Notes: generated from the sequence alone by a model not told the origin. A stretch of DNA of 64,000 bases from UBA4416 sp040387475 (GCA_040387475.1 JAZKDT010000024.1:1-64000), one strand, 5' to 3'. Positions 7,506 through 16,209 are shown, counted from the stretch's first letter. Made by a program: numbers and translations.

Positions 7506-8822
7506 ATGAAAAAAAATTACTTTAACCTGGTTTGTTCACTGTTAACAGCAGTAGTGATACAAACTAATCAATTATCTTCTCAAACCTGGTCAACCGTGGG
7601 TACCGGTATGAGCAGTGATGTTCAAACTACAGTTGTCTACAATGGTGATTTGTATGCCGGAGGTTCTTTTACATTAGCCGGAGGAATAGCAGTTAACAAA
7701 ATTGCAAAATGGAATGGGACCACCTGGTCATCCGTTGGATCAGGAATGGATGGTACTGTATACGCATTGGCAGTATATAATAGCGAGTTATACGCGGGCG
7801 GAAATTTCGCTAACGCCGGTGGAACTGCTGCAAGCAGCATTGCAAAATGGAATGGTACTTCCTGGCAGCCGTTAACAAGCGGTATTGTTGGATCTGTATA
7901 TGCACTAGCCGTTTATAATGGAGAATTATATGTGGGTGGAAACTACACATCAGCCGGTGGAAACGCTCTTGCAGGCTTGTCAAAATGGAACGGGACAGCA
8001 TGGTCTGGTATTGGCGGGTCGCCTAATAATTCCGTTGCATCGTTACTTGTTAGTAATAATGAACTATATGTAGGTGGAGGTTTTTCAACCCTTGGTGGCA
8101 TCAGTGCTGCCAGCATTGCTAAATGGAACGGTACAACATGGTCTGCGCTTGGTTCAGGAACAGCAGGTGGTAGTGGCGGGGTTATCTGTATGGCAAATTA
8201 CGGAACTGATATTTATGTGGGTGGCAATTTTACAAGTGCCGGTGGAACTGCGGCAAATTTCATGGCGAAATGGAATGGTACTGCTTGGTCTGCTGTTGGC
8301 TCCGGGTTGAGTGGATTTGCAGGGGCATATTCATTAATGCCTTATAACGGCGATCTATACGCAGCTGGCATTTTTACCGGTGCCGGTGGAAGTCCGGCAA
8401 GCTACATTGCAAAATGGAATGGATCTGCCTGGTCTGCCCTTGGAACAGGATTGAACAATTTTACCTGGACCATGTGTGTTTATAATTCTGAATTATATGT
8501 TGGAGGAAGTTTTATAACTGCAGGAGGAACGACTGCCAATCGCATTGCAAAATGGTCGACAAGTGTAGGAATTAAAGAGTATGATGCTGACGCGTCTGTG
8601 AAAATTTATCCAAATCCCACAAACGATTTACTTACTCTCTCTACTGAGGATAAAAACATTTCAAAATTTGAATTAATTGACATGAAAGGAAGCGTTTTAA
8701 TGAACGGAATTTTAGATACACAACCGCAAATAATAGATATATCAACTTTTAGCAGCGGCATGTATTATGTGAGAATTAGCAATAGCAAAACCACCACCAT
8801 AAAAAAAGTAGTTAAAAATTAA
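7506..8822 (+). CDS. Secreted seven-repeat beta-propeller protein with T9SS type A sorting domain
   Basis: 438 residues. A signal peptide (MKKNYFNLVCSLLTAVVIQT) precedes seven consecutive repeats of about 46-48 residues (about 28-358), each following W-S-x-x-G-x-G then V-Y-N-x-E-L-Y-V-G-G-x-F then A-G-G then I-A-K-W-N-G. Seven blades of this length predict a closed beta-propeller exposed at the surface. The last 75 residues are a Por secretion system type A domain: VKIYPNPTNDLLTLS, FELIDMKGSVL, GMYYVRISNSKTTTIKKVVK. The protein is therefore expected to cross the outer membrane by T9SS and be processed. Ligand unknown. It stands alone between the symporter (divergent) and a terminator. Confidence 0.9.
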   Translation: MKKNYFNLVCSLLTAVVIQTNQLSSQTWSTVGTGMSSDVQTTVVYNGDLYAGGSFTLAGGIAVNKIAKWNGTTWSSVGSGMDGTVYALAVYNSELYAGGNFANAGGTAASSIAKWNGTSWQPLTSGIVGSVYALAVYNGELYVGGNYTSAGGNALAGLSKWNGTAWSGIGGSPNNSVASLLVSNNELYVGGGFSTLGGISAASIAKWNGTTWSALGSGTAGGSGGVICMANYGTDIYVGGNFTSAGGTAANFMAKWNGTAWSAVGSGLSGFAGAYSLMPYNGDLYAAGIFTGAGGSPASYIAKWNGSAWSALGTGLNNFTWTMCVYNSELYVGGSFITAGGTTANRIAKWSTSVGIKEYDADASVKIYPNPTNDLLTLSTEDKNISKFELIDMKGSVLMNGILDTQPQIIDISTFSSGMYYVRISNSKTTTIKKVVKN

Positions 8823-8840
8823 GGTTCTGTCAGTTGACAC

Positions 8841-8877
8841 AAAAAAAGCCCTTCTGTTTCAGAAGGGCTTTTTGTTT
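8841..8877. terminator. Bidirectional Rho-independent terminator
   Basis: Stem AAAGCCCTTCT / AGAAGGGCTTT with loop GTTTC, flanked by an A run on the left and a T run on the right. It sits between the converging propeller gene (ends 8822) and AraC gene (ends 8895) and can stop both. Confidence 0.9.
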
Positions 8878-8894
8878 AAGTGATAAATATAGAT

Positions 8895-9824
8895 CTAATT
8901 GGGTTTCACCAGTTGCAATCTATATTGATGCGGTGTAATACCTTCCATTTTTTTAAACAAACGAATAAAATAATTCACATCCTGAAAACCTGTTTCTGAA
9001 CAAATGGTTGCAATCTTGAATTTTGGATTTTGTAATAGTTTTTTTGCTTTTTTTATTTTCTCCGCTAAAATATATTCCTGCGGACTTAATCCCAGTTCTC
9101 TTTTAAATGCCCTGTAAAAGGTTGATTTACTCATGTAGGCTTTATTGCTTAAAAAATCGACGTTAATGGATGATGAAATGTTTTCTTTGATATAACCAAC
9201 GATAAAAGCCAGGGAGTTTGTATTACTGGAATTGATGTAATAGTCATTCGTGTGATTAAGGTTTTGTACCTGCATAATACGAAAAAGTAACTCTTTAACT
9301 GCAAGATCTGCAAATACATCTTTCCCCGATTTTGCACTTGTACAAATTGTGATCAGTTTGTTTATTAAAACTGCTATGTCTTCATTATTGTAAAAGTGGT
9401 ATTGGCTGTAGTCTAATTTCCAACCGTTATTGTCGCTTTCTTTAGGAAAACTTTCATTCAAATATTGAATTGTTCTTCTGATATGATCCCCTTCAATGGC
9501 CAATGCTGTACACTGAGTCGGATTTATGTTATTGGCTTCCGGAAAATCAATTTTCATGGTGGTGTTTGCCGGAACAATAACTGTTTCCCCGGGCAAATAA
9601 TCAAAACCATTTTTATCAAATAAGTGCATCACCTTTTTTCCTCGCAACATGCTTGTAACCACAAAATCATTAAATGTAAGCGGCACAAGGAAAGATGGCG
9701 CATGCGTTTCAAAAACATTCAACTCACATTTTTCCAACGTATAAGATGTTCTATTCTCAACCAGCGTTTTCAAATTTCGCTTGTCGGAAAGGGCCACGGA
9801 ATTTATTGGATGAATAGCTGCCAT
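8895..9824 (-). CDS. AraC family regulator divergent from aldehyde dehydrogenase
   Basis: 309 residues. The C terminus carries the paired helix-turn-helix domain (VDFLSNKAYMSKSTFYRAFK, then LGLSPQEYILAEKIKKAKKL and IATICSETGFQDVNYFIRLF). The N-terminal about 190 residues resemble the AraC_N type sensor that precedes this domain in regulators found next to aldehyde or alcohol dehydrogenase genes: SFLVPLTFNDFVVTSMLRGKK, then PGETVIVPANTTMKIDFP. It is transcribed away from the aldehyde dehydrogenase across a 222-nt intergenic region holding two near-identical 11-mers. Control of that gene, perhaps by an aldehyde or alcohol, is a reasonable inference. Confidence 0.88.
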   Translation of the reverse strand: MAAIHPINSVALSDKRNLKTLVENRTSYTLEKCELNVFETHAPSFLVPLTFNDFVVTSMLRGKKVMHLFDKNGFDYLPGETVIVPANTTMKIDFPEANNINPTQCTALAIEGDHIRRTIQYLNESFPKESDNNGWKLDYSQYHFYNNEDIAVLINKLITICTSAKSGKDVFADLAVKELLFRIMQVQNLNHTNDYYINSSNTNSLAFIVGYIKENISSSINVDFLSNKAYMSKSTFYRAFKRELGLSPQEYILAEKIKKAKKLLQNPKFKIATICSETGFQDVNYFIRLFKKMEGITPHQYRLQLVKPN

Positions 9825-9928
9825 AATAAATGAGTCTCTCTATCAAATTTATATAATCGAATTAATAAATACAATAGTATCATCTGTGTAAACCATAATT
9901 TGACCGATTTGTCCTGTTTTTTTGATTC

Positions 9929-10017
9929 AACGATCCTGTTAATTAATATTTGGTTGTTATGTGCTATTCAATGAATGGTTTGTACTACCACATGCCTTTG
10001 GTTTATAACGATCTTGT
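9929..10017. promoter_or_regulatory. Candidate AraC operator: direct repeat AACGATCyTGT
   Basis: AACGATCCTGT at 9929-9939 and AACGATCTTGT at 10007-10017 differ at one base and lie 78 bp apart in the same orientation, in the divergent region between the AraC gene (starts 9824) and the aldehyde dehydrogenase (starts 10047). A weaker relative (accGATttgtCCTGTT) begins at 9903. Direct-repeat half-sites are typical for AraC proteins. The assignment is inference. Confidence 0.4.
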
Positions 10018-10046
10018 ATACACTAACTAATTAAATCTTAAATAAT

Positions 10047-11552
10047 ATGGAAAATTTAGCAAGCAAACCTGCATTTAAAGACAAATACGGCAATTATATT
10101 GGCGGTAAATTTGTGCCACCGGTAAAAGGAGAATACTTTGATAACATATCTCCCATCGATGGAAAGATATTTACAAAAGCAGCCCGATCGGGTAAAGAGG
10201 ATATCGAATTGGCACTTGATGCCGCTCACGAAGCATTTCCAGCATGGAGCAAAATGTCGGTAACCAACAGAAGCAACATTCTTTTAAAAGTAGCGCAAAC
10301 AATCGAAGATAATCTTGAATACTTATCGGTGGTTGAAACAATTGATAATGGGAAAGCCATACGTGAAACACGTGCTGCCGATTTACCGTTAGTGGTTGAT
10401 CACTTTCGCTACTTTGCCGGAGTCATCCGCGCCGAAGAGGGGACTATTTCTGAACATGATGAAACTACAGTAAGTATTGTAGTACATGAACCCTTAGGTG
10501 TGGTGGGACAAATTATTCCATGGAATTTTCCATTATTGATGGCAACCTGGAAAATTGCCCCGGCTTTAGCTGCGGGCTGTTGTTGTGTAGTAAAACCAGC
10601 CGAACAAACACCAACTTCTATTATGGTATTAATGGAATTGATTGGAGACCTTTTGCCTCCCGGTGTTTTAAACATAGTTACAGGATTTGGATTAGAGGCA
10701 GGTAAACCCCTAGCCACCTCATCCCGTATTTCAAAAATATCATTTACCGGTGAAACCACTACCGGCCGTTTGATTTTACAATATGCTTCGGAAAACATTA
10801 TTCCTGCAACCATGGAATTAGGAGGTAAATCTCCTAACATTTTCCTGGAATCTGTTGGCGACGACGATGATGACTTTTTTGACAAAGCCATTGAAGGTGC
10901 CGTTATGTTTGCTTTAAATCAAGGTGAAATATGCACCTGCCCTTCTCGTATCCTGGTTCACGAAAATATCTACGACAAATTTATGAAGCGTGTTATTGAA
11001 CGGGTAAAAGCCATAAAAATTGGTCATCCTTTAGACGGAACAGTTATGATGGGCGCGCAGGCCTCCAACGATCAATATGAGAAAATTCAATCCTATTTGA
11101 AAATAGGAAAAGAAGAAGGCGCTGAAGTATTATGCGGTGGCGAAATAAATCAGTTGCCGGGCGAATTGGGCGGCGGTTATTACATTCAACCTACTGTGTT
11201 CAAAGGAAATAATAAAATGAGAGTGTTCCAGGAAGAAATCTTTGGACCTGTTTTATGTGTGACTACTTTTAAAACAACAGAAGAAGCTCTTGAAATTGCT
11301 AACGATACATTGTATGGACTTGGTGCCGGTGTTTGGACAAGAGATGCGCATGAAATTTACCAGGTACCTCGCGCTATTCAGGCCGGACGTGTTTGGGTAA
11401 ACAATTATCACGCTTACCCTGCTCATGCCCCTTTTGGCGGATACAAAAAATCGGGATTTGGAAGAGAAAATCATAAAATGATGTTGGAGCATTATCGCCA
11501 GACAAAAAACATGTTGATCTCTTACAGCAAACAAAAGCTAGGTTTTTTCTAG
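10047..11552 (+). CDS. NAD-dependent aldehyde dehydrogenase (ExaC/AldB/AcoD type)
   Basis: 501 residues, full length for the ALDH superfamily; oxidises aldehydes (acetaldehyde-like substrates in the named subgroup) to acids with NAD(P)+. Conserved elements: the N-D loop IIPWNFPLLMATWKIAPAL (about 155-173), KPAEQTP, the general base Glu in MELGGKSPNIF (about 256-266), and the catalytic cysteine in NQGEICTCPSR (about 291-301). The double-cysteine ICTCPSR form and the AAGCCCVVKPAEQTP stretch characterise the ExaC/AldB/AcoD group. It is followed by a DUF779 gene, the classical partner of this group, and preceded by a divergent AraC regulator. Confidence 0.93.
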   Translation: MENLASKPAFKDKYGNYIGGKFVPPVKGEYFDNISPIDGKIFTKAARSGKEDIELALDAAHEAFPAWSKMSVTNRSNILLKVAQTIEDNLEYLSVVETIDNGKAIRETRAADLPLVVDHFRYFAGVIRAEEGTISEHDETTVSIVVHEPLGVVGQIIPWNFPLLMATWKIAPALAAGCCCVVKPAEQTPTSIMVLMELIGDLLPPGVLNIVTGFGLEAGKPLATSSRISKISFTGETTTGRLILQYASENIIPATMELGGKSPNIFLESVGDDDDDFFDKAIEGAVMFALNQGEICTCPSRILVHENIYDKFMKRVIERVKAIKIGHPLDGTVMMGAQASNDQYEKIQSYLKIGKEEGAEVLCGGEINQLPGELGGGYYIQPTVFKGNNKMRVFQEEIFGPVLCVTTFKTTEEALEIANDTLYGLGAGVWTRDAHEIYQVPRAIQAGRVWVNNYHAYPAHAPFGGYKKSGFGRENHKMMLEHYRQTKNMLISYSKQKLGFF

Positions 11553-11563
11553 AAAAAAAAGTA

Positions 11564-11638
11564 AGGAGGTTGTCTTAAAGATATAAGGTTATAAGTTTTA
11601 GTATAGTGAATACCGAACCCTCTTAAGCAACCTCTTTT
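11564..11638 (+). promoter_or_regulatory. Long-loop stem between aldehyde dehydrogenase and DUF779 genes
   Basis: GAGGTTG-(T)-CTTAA (11566-11578) pairs with TTAAG-CAACCTC (11623-11634) as a 12-bp stem with one bulged T and a 44-nt loop that itself contains TATAAGGTTATA. It is followed by TTTTAT. It could be a terminator or attenuator, or an mRNA-stability element, that lowers expression of the downstream gene. Confidence 0.4.
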
Positions 11639-11662
11639 ATAGTTACTGTAAAAAATAATAGT

Positions 11663-12043
11663 ATGCAAAAAGCAAAACGAATTTTAGTGACACCGGCGGC
11701 AAGCCAATTAATTGCTTCATTAAAAGCAGATTTTGGCGAACTGATATTTCATCAAAGTGGTGGCTGCTGCGACGGGTCTGCACCCATGTGTTTTCAAAAA
11801 GGTGAATTTAAAATCGGGTATAGTGATGTTGGCTTAGGCATTGTCGATGATATTGAATTCTGGATGAGTAAAGATCAGTTTGAATACTGGCAGCACACCG
11901 AACTGACACTGGATGTTGTTGATGGAAGAGGTGCCAGTTTTTCTTTAGAGATCCCAACCGGAAAACGTTTTTTAATCCGCTCAAGAATGTTTAAAGAAGA
12001 TGAAATGAAAAATCTTGATGATTTGTTTTACAAAGAAGATTGA
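11663..12043 (+). CDS. DUF779 domain-containing protein
   Basis: 126 residues. The family hallmark is the cysteine cluster in HQSGGCCDGSAPMCF (about residues 33-47), followed by IDDIEFWMS-like and SFSLEIPTGKRFLIRSR stretches. DUF779 proteins are encoded next to ExaC/AldB-type aldehyde dehydrogenases in many bacteria. Their biochemical role is not established as far as I know; the CC...C set suggests a metal site or redox function supporting the dehydrogenase. Here it follows the dehydrogenase by 110 nt on the same strand, with a stem-loop between, and ends 2 nt before the converging hydrolase gene. Confidence 0.9.
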   Translation: MQKAKRILVTPAASQLIASLKADFGELIFHQSGGCCDGSAPMCFQKGEFKIGYSDVGLGIVDDIEFWMSKDQFEYWQHTELTLDVVDGRGASFSLEIPTGKRFLIRSRMFKEDEMKNLDDLFYKED

Positions 12044-12045
12044 AC

Positions 12046-13077
12046 CTATTCCCACCAATGCGAGTTGGGTAAAGACTTTCCTAATATAATAGGTTCGCCC
12101 ATTTTAGGTGTTGTTACCACCACATTAAGCTCTTCCGCCTTTTTTATAACTCGTTTAACAGGTTCGTCCCAGGCATGAAATGCTAAAGAAAATTTTGCCC
12201 AATGAATCGGAAATAAGACTTTCGCTTTTAGGTCAACGCACGCTTGTGCCGTTTGCTCCGGCATCATATGTATAAAGGGCCAATCGGTATTATACTGCCC
12301 ACATTCTAACAAAGCTATATCAAACGGCCCGTATTTTTCGCCAATAGTTTTAAAATGCGTATCGTAACCTGAATCTCCACCTAAATATAATTTATGCGTG
12401 CCAGTCTGCAAAACATAAGATGACCACAGTGTTTTTGAACGAATAACCCCTCGTCCTGTAAAATGCCTGGCAGGCGTAGATGTGATGTTAATGTCGCTTG
12501 TAAACGAATGAGATTCCCACCAATCCAATTCGGTGATAATGGAAGGTTCAAATCCCCAATACTCCAAATGAGAGCCAACACCTAAAGAAGTCACCACCTG
12601 CTTGACTTTTGGACGCAGCTTAATCAGTGTTTTATAATCCAGATGATCGTAATGATCATGGGTTAGTAACAATAAATCAATTTCCGGCATATCCTCTACT
12701 GAATATTCATTAGCGCCCTTAAAGGCTTTTACCATAAAAGAAAAAGGTGAGGCACTTCCACTAAAAACAGGATCCACTAAAATAGTTTTTCCGTTAATTT
12801 TGATGAAGTAAGATGAATGTCCAAACCAAATAATAATGGGATCATTAGATTCCAAATGTTTCAGATCTGTTTTTACAAAAGGCAAAATTTTTCCTGGAAA
12901 TGCGATTTTAGGTTTACTGAGCGCTTTACTACTGAGTTTTAGGAAAGATGATCCTTCGGCTAATTGAGCGGTAGGAGATAAATTTTGAAACGAATTATGT
13001 TTATAGTTCTGAGATTTTAAGATTTTATCCAGCCTTTCACCTGTGGGATTTTTACCAAATATTTTTAAGAGAGACAT
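12046..13077 (-). CDS. MBL-fold metallo-hydrolase (NAPE-PLD/UlaG-like)
   Basis: 343 residues. The metallo-beta-lactamase metal site is intact: LLLLTHDHYDHLD (HxHxDH, about 136-148), a distal His in ITSTPARHFTGRG (about 196-208), the bridging Asp in LYLGGDSGYDTHF (about 228-240), and the last His in FPIHWAKF. The N terminus (about 90 residues before IIIWFGHSSYFIKINGKTIL) and the motif TPARHFTGRG resemble the branch containing N-acylphosphatidylethanolamine phospholipase D and UlaG lactonase. Substrate unknown; no signal peptide. It lies 15 nt downstream of the LytTR regulator gene in the same direction and may be the tail of that operon. Confidence 0.85.
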   Translation of the reverse strand: MSLLKIFGKNPTGERLDKILKSQNYKHNSFQNLSPTAQLAEGSSFLKLSSKALSKPKIAFPGKILPFVKTDLKHLESNDPIIIWFGHSSYFIKINGKTILVDPVFSGSASPFSFMVKAFKGANEYSVEDMPEIDLLLLTHDHYDHLDYKTLIKLRPKVKQVVTSLGVGSHLEYWGFEPSIITELDWWESHSFTSDINITSTPARHFTGRGVIRSKTLWSSYVLQTGTHKLYLGGDSGYDTHFKTIGEKYGPFDIALLECGQYNTDWPFIHMMPEQTAQACVDLKAKVLFPIHWAKFSLAFHAWDEPVKRVIKKAEELNVVVTTPKMGEPIILGKSLPNSHWWE

Positions 13078-13092
13078 ATTTTAATTTTTAAT

Positions 13093-13836
13093 TTAAACTC
13101 CAAGCGTTTCTTTCAATTTGGAATAACCGGAGCGACTTAATGGAATTTTTTTACCATTTTTTAATAATACAACATATGTATTTTTCTCAAGTGGCTCTAT
13201 TTTGGTTAATTCTTGTATGTTAATGATGAATGAACGATGGGTTCTAAAGAACAGGTTACTATCCAACACCTGCTCATAATAATTCATGGTTTTCTTTTTC
13301 AGGAAATAAGTATCTTTTGTAAAGATCTTTACATAATCATCATAAGCCTCAATATACATGACATCTGCCATAGGAACAATACGAATGTCACTCCCGTTTT
13401 TTACAACAATCCTGTTTTTTTCGTCGGGCTGCTTTGGCGTATTTTCGAGCAATTGCTGCATGTTTTTTTCGGAAGTGCCCGCAATGGCGGCTTTAGATTT
13501 CCATTTTTCAATAGACAAGTCAAATCGTTCTCTACTGAAGGGTTTCAATAAATAATCAATGGCATTCGCTTCAAAAGCTTTAATAGCGTACTCATCAAAC
13601 GCTGTGGTAAAAATCACATTCGGAGTATAATCCAATAATTCCAACATTTCAAATCCATTAATTTTTGGCATCTGAATATCCAAAAAAACCAAATCCGGTT
13701 TATTTTGTGCAATGGCCTTTACTCCCTGAAATCCGTCATTACATTCAGCAACAACTTCAACATCAGTGTGCTCTTGCAAATATTCTAATACGATGCTTCG
13801 TGCCAAAGGCTCATCGTCTATAATTACAATTTTCAT
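13093..13836 (-). CDS. LytTR-type response regulator
   Basis: 247 residues. Receiver domain 1-120 with the acidic pocket (IVIIDDEPLAR), phospho-acceptor Asp in PDLVFLDIQMPKING (about 49-63), Thr in VIFTTAFDEYA and Lys in LLKPFSRERF. The LytTR DNA-binding domain follows (about 140-247; IRIVPMADVMYIEAYDDYVKI, FFRTHRSFIINIQEL). It overlaps the kinase gene by 4 nt, so the two form a coupled pair. LytTR regulators bind pairs of short direct repeats about two helical turns apart; such repeats occur upstream of this operon at 16164-16209. Confidence 0.93.
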   Translation of the reverse strand: MKIVIIDDEPLARSIVLEYLQEHTDVEVVAECNDGFQGVKAIAQNKPDLVFLDIQMPKINGFEMLELLDYTPNVIFTTAFDEYAIKAFEANAIDYLLKPFSRERFDLSIEKWKSKAAIAGTSEKNMQQLLENTPKQPDEKNRIVVKNGSDIRIVPMADVMYIEAYDDYVKIFTKDTYFLKKKTMNYYEQVLDSNLFFRTHRSFIINIQELTKIEPLEKNTYVVLLKNGKKIPLSRSGYSKLKETLGV

Positions 13837-14873
13837 TTTTGTGGAATTTTTAAGGTCGTAATGAATTGTTTTTCCTTCTTATCGATCGTCATCAAATCGT
13901 TTCTCGCATATAATAAAAATAAACGGCGCTGAATAGAACTTAAACCAAACCCGGTTCCTTCGTTGGCTTGCTGTGTATCCGAATCAAAGGGGTTCTTTAT
14001 CTGAACGTATAAATAATTATTTTCGAGATGTGATGATACGCTGATCGTAATATCATCTACGGTATCATACAATCCAAATTTGATCGCATTTTCTACAATA
14101 GGCTGCATCAACAAAGGTGGAATTTCGGTTGACAAACTAGCTGCCTCAAAATTCATCGCTACATTCAACCTATGTCCAAAACGTACTTTCTCAATCTCAA
14201 GATATAACTTAAGATGATCCAATTCTTCACTTAAAAGAACGGTTTCCTGATCATCTTTTTTTAGAGTCCCCCTTAAAAAATCCGATAACTGTTGGATCAT
14301 TTTCCTGGCTTCATTAGGCTTGGAACCTGCCAGCGCGCTAATGGAATTTAAACTGTTGAATAAAAAGTGTGGTTGTAACTGCTGACGCAATCGTGCCAGC
14401 TCGGCATCTTTTACGAGTTGTTCGGCGTCTGTTCGTCGCTTTTCCTGTTCCTTCTGCTCTTCTAAATTACTCCACATCCAATTTAAAAGGGTTACGAACG
14501 AAATAACCAGTAATGAAATAATAAATCTAACCGGCATAGAACTTTCTAAAAAATGCAGATAAGACACATCATTAAATAACAATGAACTTAACGCAAATCT
14601 AAACGAAACACAAAATAGAATCGTGATTCCAAAAGCAAATAAAAACCGGTACATGCGGTTACTATTTCCCGGTTGATAATAGCGAAAAACAATAATTGTA
14701 GCAAAACAGGCAAATGCCAGCAAACCATTAGAAATAAAAGAATCAGTTAAAGAAACCTCCCAGGTTAAGCCCAAACGGTGTAAAACGCAACTTTGTATCA
14801 ACGCCCAAAAGATCCACCATCCAATATACAGACGAAGGATCTTCTTTAAAGAATATGAAAATGCGTTTTTCAA
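13833..14873 (-). CDS. LytS-like sensor histidine kinase
   Basis: 346 residues from a TTG start; no ATG is available before the first membrane helix. Four hydrophobic segments (about residues 14-30, 48-64, 78-97, 112-128) are followed by a coiled linker and the His_kinase domain. The phospho-accepting His lies in the motif PHFLFNSLNSISAL (about 167-180), the N box is PLLMQPIVENAIKFGLY (about 255-271) and the G box is GTGFGLSSIQRRL. With the overlapping LytTR regulator this is a classical Bacteroidota two-component pair. The short periplasmic loops suggest sensing within the membrane. Confidence 0.92.
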   Translation of the reverse strand: MKNAFSYSLKKILRLYIGWWIFWALIQSCVLHRLGLTWEVSLTDSFISNGLLAFACFATIIVFRYYQPGNSNRMYRFLFAFGITILFCVSFRFALSSLLFNDVSYLHFLESSMPVRFIISLLVISFVTLLNWMWSNLEEQKEQEKRRTDAEQLVKDAELARLRQQLQPHFLFNSLNSISALAGSKPNEARKMIQQLSDFLRGTLKKDDQETVLLSEELDHLKLYLEIEKVRFGHRLNVAMNFEAASLSTEIPPLLMQPIVENAIKFGLYDTVDDITISVSSHLENNYLYVQIKNPFDSDTQQANEGTGFGLSSIQRRLFLLYARNDLMTIDKKEKQFITTLKIPQK

Positions 14874-14879
14874 AAGTAG

Positions 14880-15227
14880 CTAGGCAAAAGTTAAGTTTTT
14901 AGCCTGAATTACCATAGCTTTTTGGCGAATATAATTAATGAAAGAATTTGTATCAGCTTTTTCGTGAGTGCTTGAATAAATCTGTTCACCATCTTTAGCA
15001 TCGGATATCGAATAAAGATCTACGACATCAATAAATTTCCAAAGAACCAATTTATTCTCATTATTCACAAAGGTTTCCTCTTCGTGTCGGCCAATGGCCC
15101 TGGCCTTATGAAAAGCTTCTTCTTCATTAAACGCTTCAACAATGCGAATTTGCTCATCAAATTGCGAAGTGTGGCTTCCGTTATCGATGTTAATATTGAA
15201 CATCAGTTTTACTAAATAGGTACTCAT
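14880..15227 (-). CDS. DUF4288 domain-containing protein
   Basis: 115 residues from the ATG at 15227; the frame is open upstream to 15284 but that part overlaps the neighbouring gene and lacks similarity to the family. MSTYLVKLMFNINI followed by SQFDEQIRIVEAFNEEEAFHKARAIGRHEE is the DUF4288 pattern of small, soluble alpha/beta proteins. Function unknown. It is embedded between the LiaF-like gene (30 nt) and the kinase (6 nt), so it is cotranscribed with an envelope-sensing system. Confidence 0.8.
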   Translation of the reverse strand: MSTYLVKLMFNINIDNGSHTSQFDEQIRIVEAFNEEEAFHKARAIGRHEEETFVNNENKLVLWKFIDVVDLYSISDAKDGEQIYSSTHEKADTNSFINYIRQKAMVIQAKNLTFA

Positions 15228-15258
15228 AATTTTTATTTTAGTGGATTTATAATTTTGT

Positions 15259-16107
15259 TTAATAGCTTCTGATATCAATACCACCCATAAATGTGGTTCC
15301 TTTTAAAATTAAGATCTTGGGATTTTCCGTATTCATAGGTTGCACTGGTCTTTTATCTTCTATGCTACCCATAACTGAAACCAGTTCTGAGTGAATTTCC
15401 CAATTTGCAGGCACAATTAAACGGGTACCACCAAATACGTTGTGAAGATCCAGCGTGGCATTTGTTTCGATATCAGCCTGGCTTAAATTTAATTCTGTTC
15501 CGCCAAATACGTTCGATACATCTCCGCCTTTAAAATTTTTAGAAAGAATGTTTTTCTTTACGCTTCCCATAAAAGTTGTAAAGTCGATCACATCATCTGA
15601 GCTCGACGATTCTTTAGCGTAACATTCATTGTAATCATGGGCGCCAGGCTGGCCATATTTTCTTGCATAAAAACGGTTGTACTTTTCTTCATAAGCTTTA
15701 CCGTATTTTCGGTCGTGAAATTTTCCCCAATGGCGGTGGCTGTGTTTGCGGCGCGGTTTAAAGATCATAGCAATACCAATTAAGATAATTAATACAGGCC
15801 AAAGAAACGGTTTAATAGAAATATTCGGATTAATATCACCTATTAAAAAAACACCACCGATAATAACAAAGATGATCCAGCCGGCTTGACGGAAATTATT
15901 TTTTGCACCGATGATCAATCCAAAAGCAATCAATGCCATTTTCCATGTAAATACCCATTGCGGAATATCTGCTCCTAATTCTTTTGCTAAAAATAAAGAT
16001 CCGGCTATCACTACTAATATACCGCTAACTATTTTCCCTCTTTTATGTTCTTTTTCTGAACGCTTCCACATATCCTCGTGTTCAGTATTTGTAACTTGAT
16101 TTTCCAT
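15259..16107 (-). CDS. LiaF-like membrane protein (DUF5668 / LiaF C-terminal domain)
   Basis: 282 residues from the ATG at 16107; an upstream extension to 16161 looks noncoding. The N-terminal half has four short membrane helices (VSGILVVIAGSLFLAKEL, KMALIAFGLIIGA, GWIIFVIIGGVFLIG, PFLWPVLIILIGIAMIF), then a His/Tyr-rich basic linker. The C-terminal about 95 residues are the beta-solenoid-like cell-wall-active antibiotics response domain: FTTFMGSVKKNI, VFGGTELNLSQADI, VFGGTRLIVPANW, GTTFMGGIDIRSY. In Firmicutes LiaF inhibits the LiaRS system. Here it precedes a LytS/LytTR pair, so a parallel role in envelope-stress signalling is a fair inference. Confidence 0.87.
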   Translation of the reverse strand: MENQVTNTEHEDMWKRSEKEHKRGKIVSGILVVIAGSLFLAKELGADIPQWVFTWKMALIAFGLIIGAKNNFRQAGWIIFVIIGGVFLIGDINPNISIKPFLWPVLIILIGIAMIFKPRRKHSHRHWGKFHDRKYGKAYEEKYNRFYARKYGQPGAHDYNECYAKESSSSDDVIDFTTFMGSVKKNILSKNFKGGDVSNVFGGTELNLSQADIETNATLDLHNVFGGTRLIVPANWEIHSELVSVMGSIEDKRPVQPMNTENPKILILKGTTFMGGIDIRSY

Positions 16108-16163
16108 TGTTTGTAAATTTGAGTCAAATGTAATGGAGGAATTTGTGCTGCACAATAGCAAAT

Positions 16164-16209
16164 AGGCGGGATTACACGGGCAGGCGGTGAATGGTACCGC
16201 GGAGGCGGT
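16164..16209. promoter_or_regulatory. Three AGGCGG direct repeats upstream of the LiaF/LytTR operon
   Basis: AGGCGGG at 16164-16170, AGGCGGT at 16182-16188 and AGGCGGT at 16203-16209 lie in the 110-nt gap between the operon start (16107) and the end of yqgE (16218). Their spacings are 18 and 21 bp; the latter is two helical turns, which is the arrangement LytTR regulators use. The GC-rich patch also stands out from its surroundings. Autoregulation is inferred. Confidence 0.4.

Noticed and set aside
10409..10891. 160-residue antisense open frame in the aldehyde dehydrogenase gene
   Set aside because: Shadow of a highly conserved gene; no family resemblance and low-complexity stretches.
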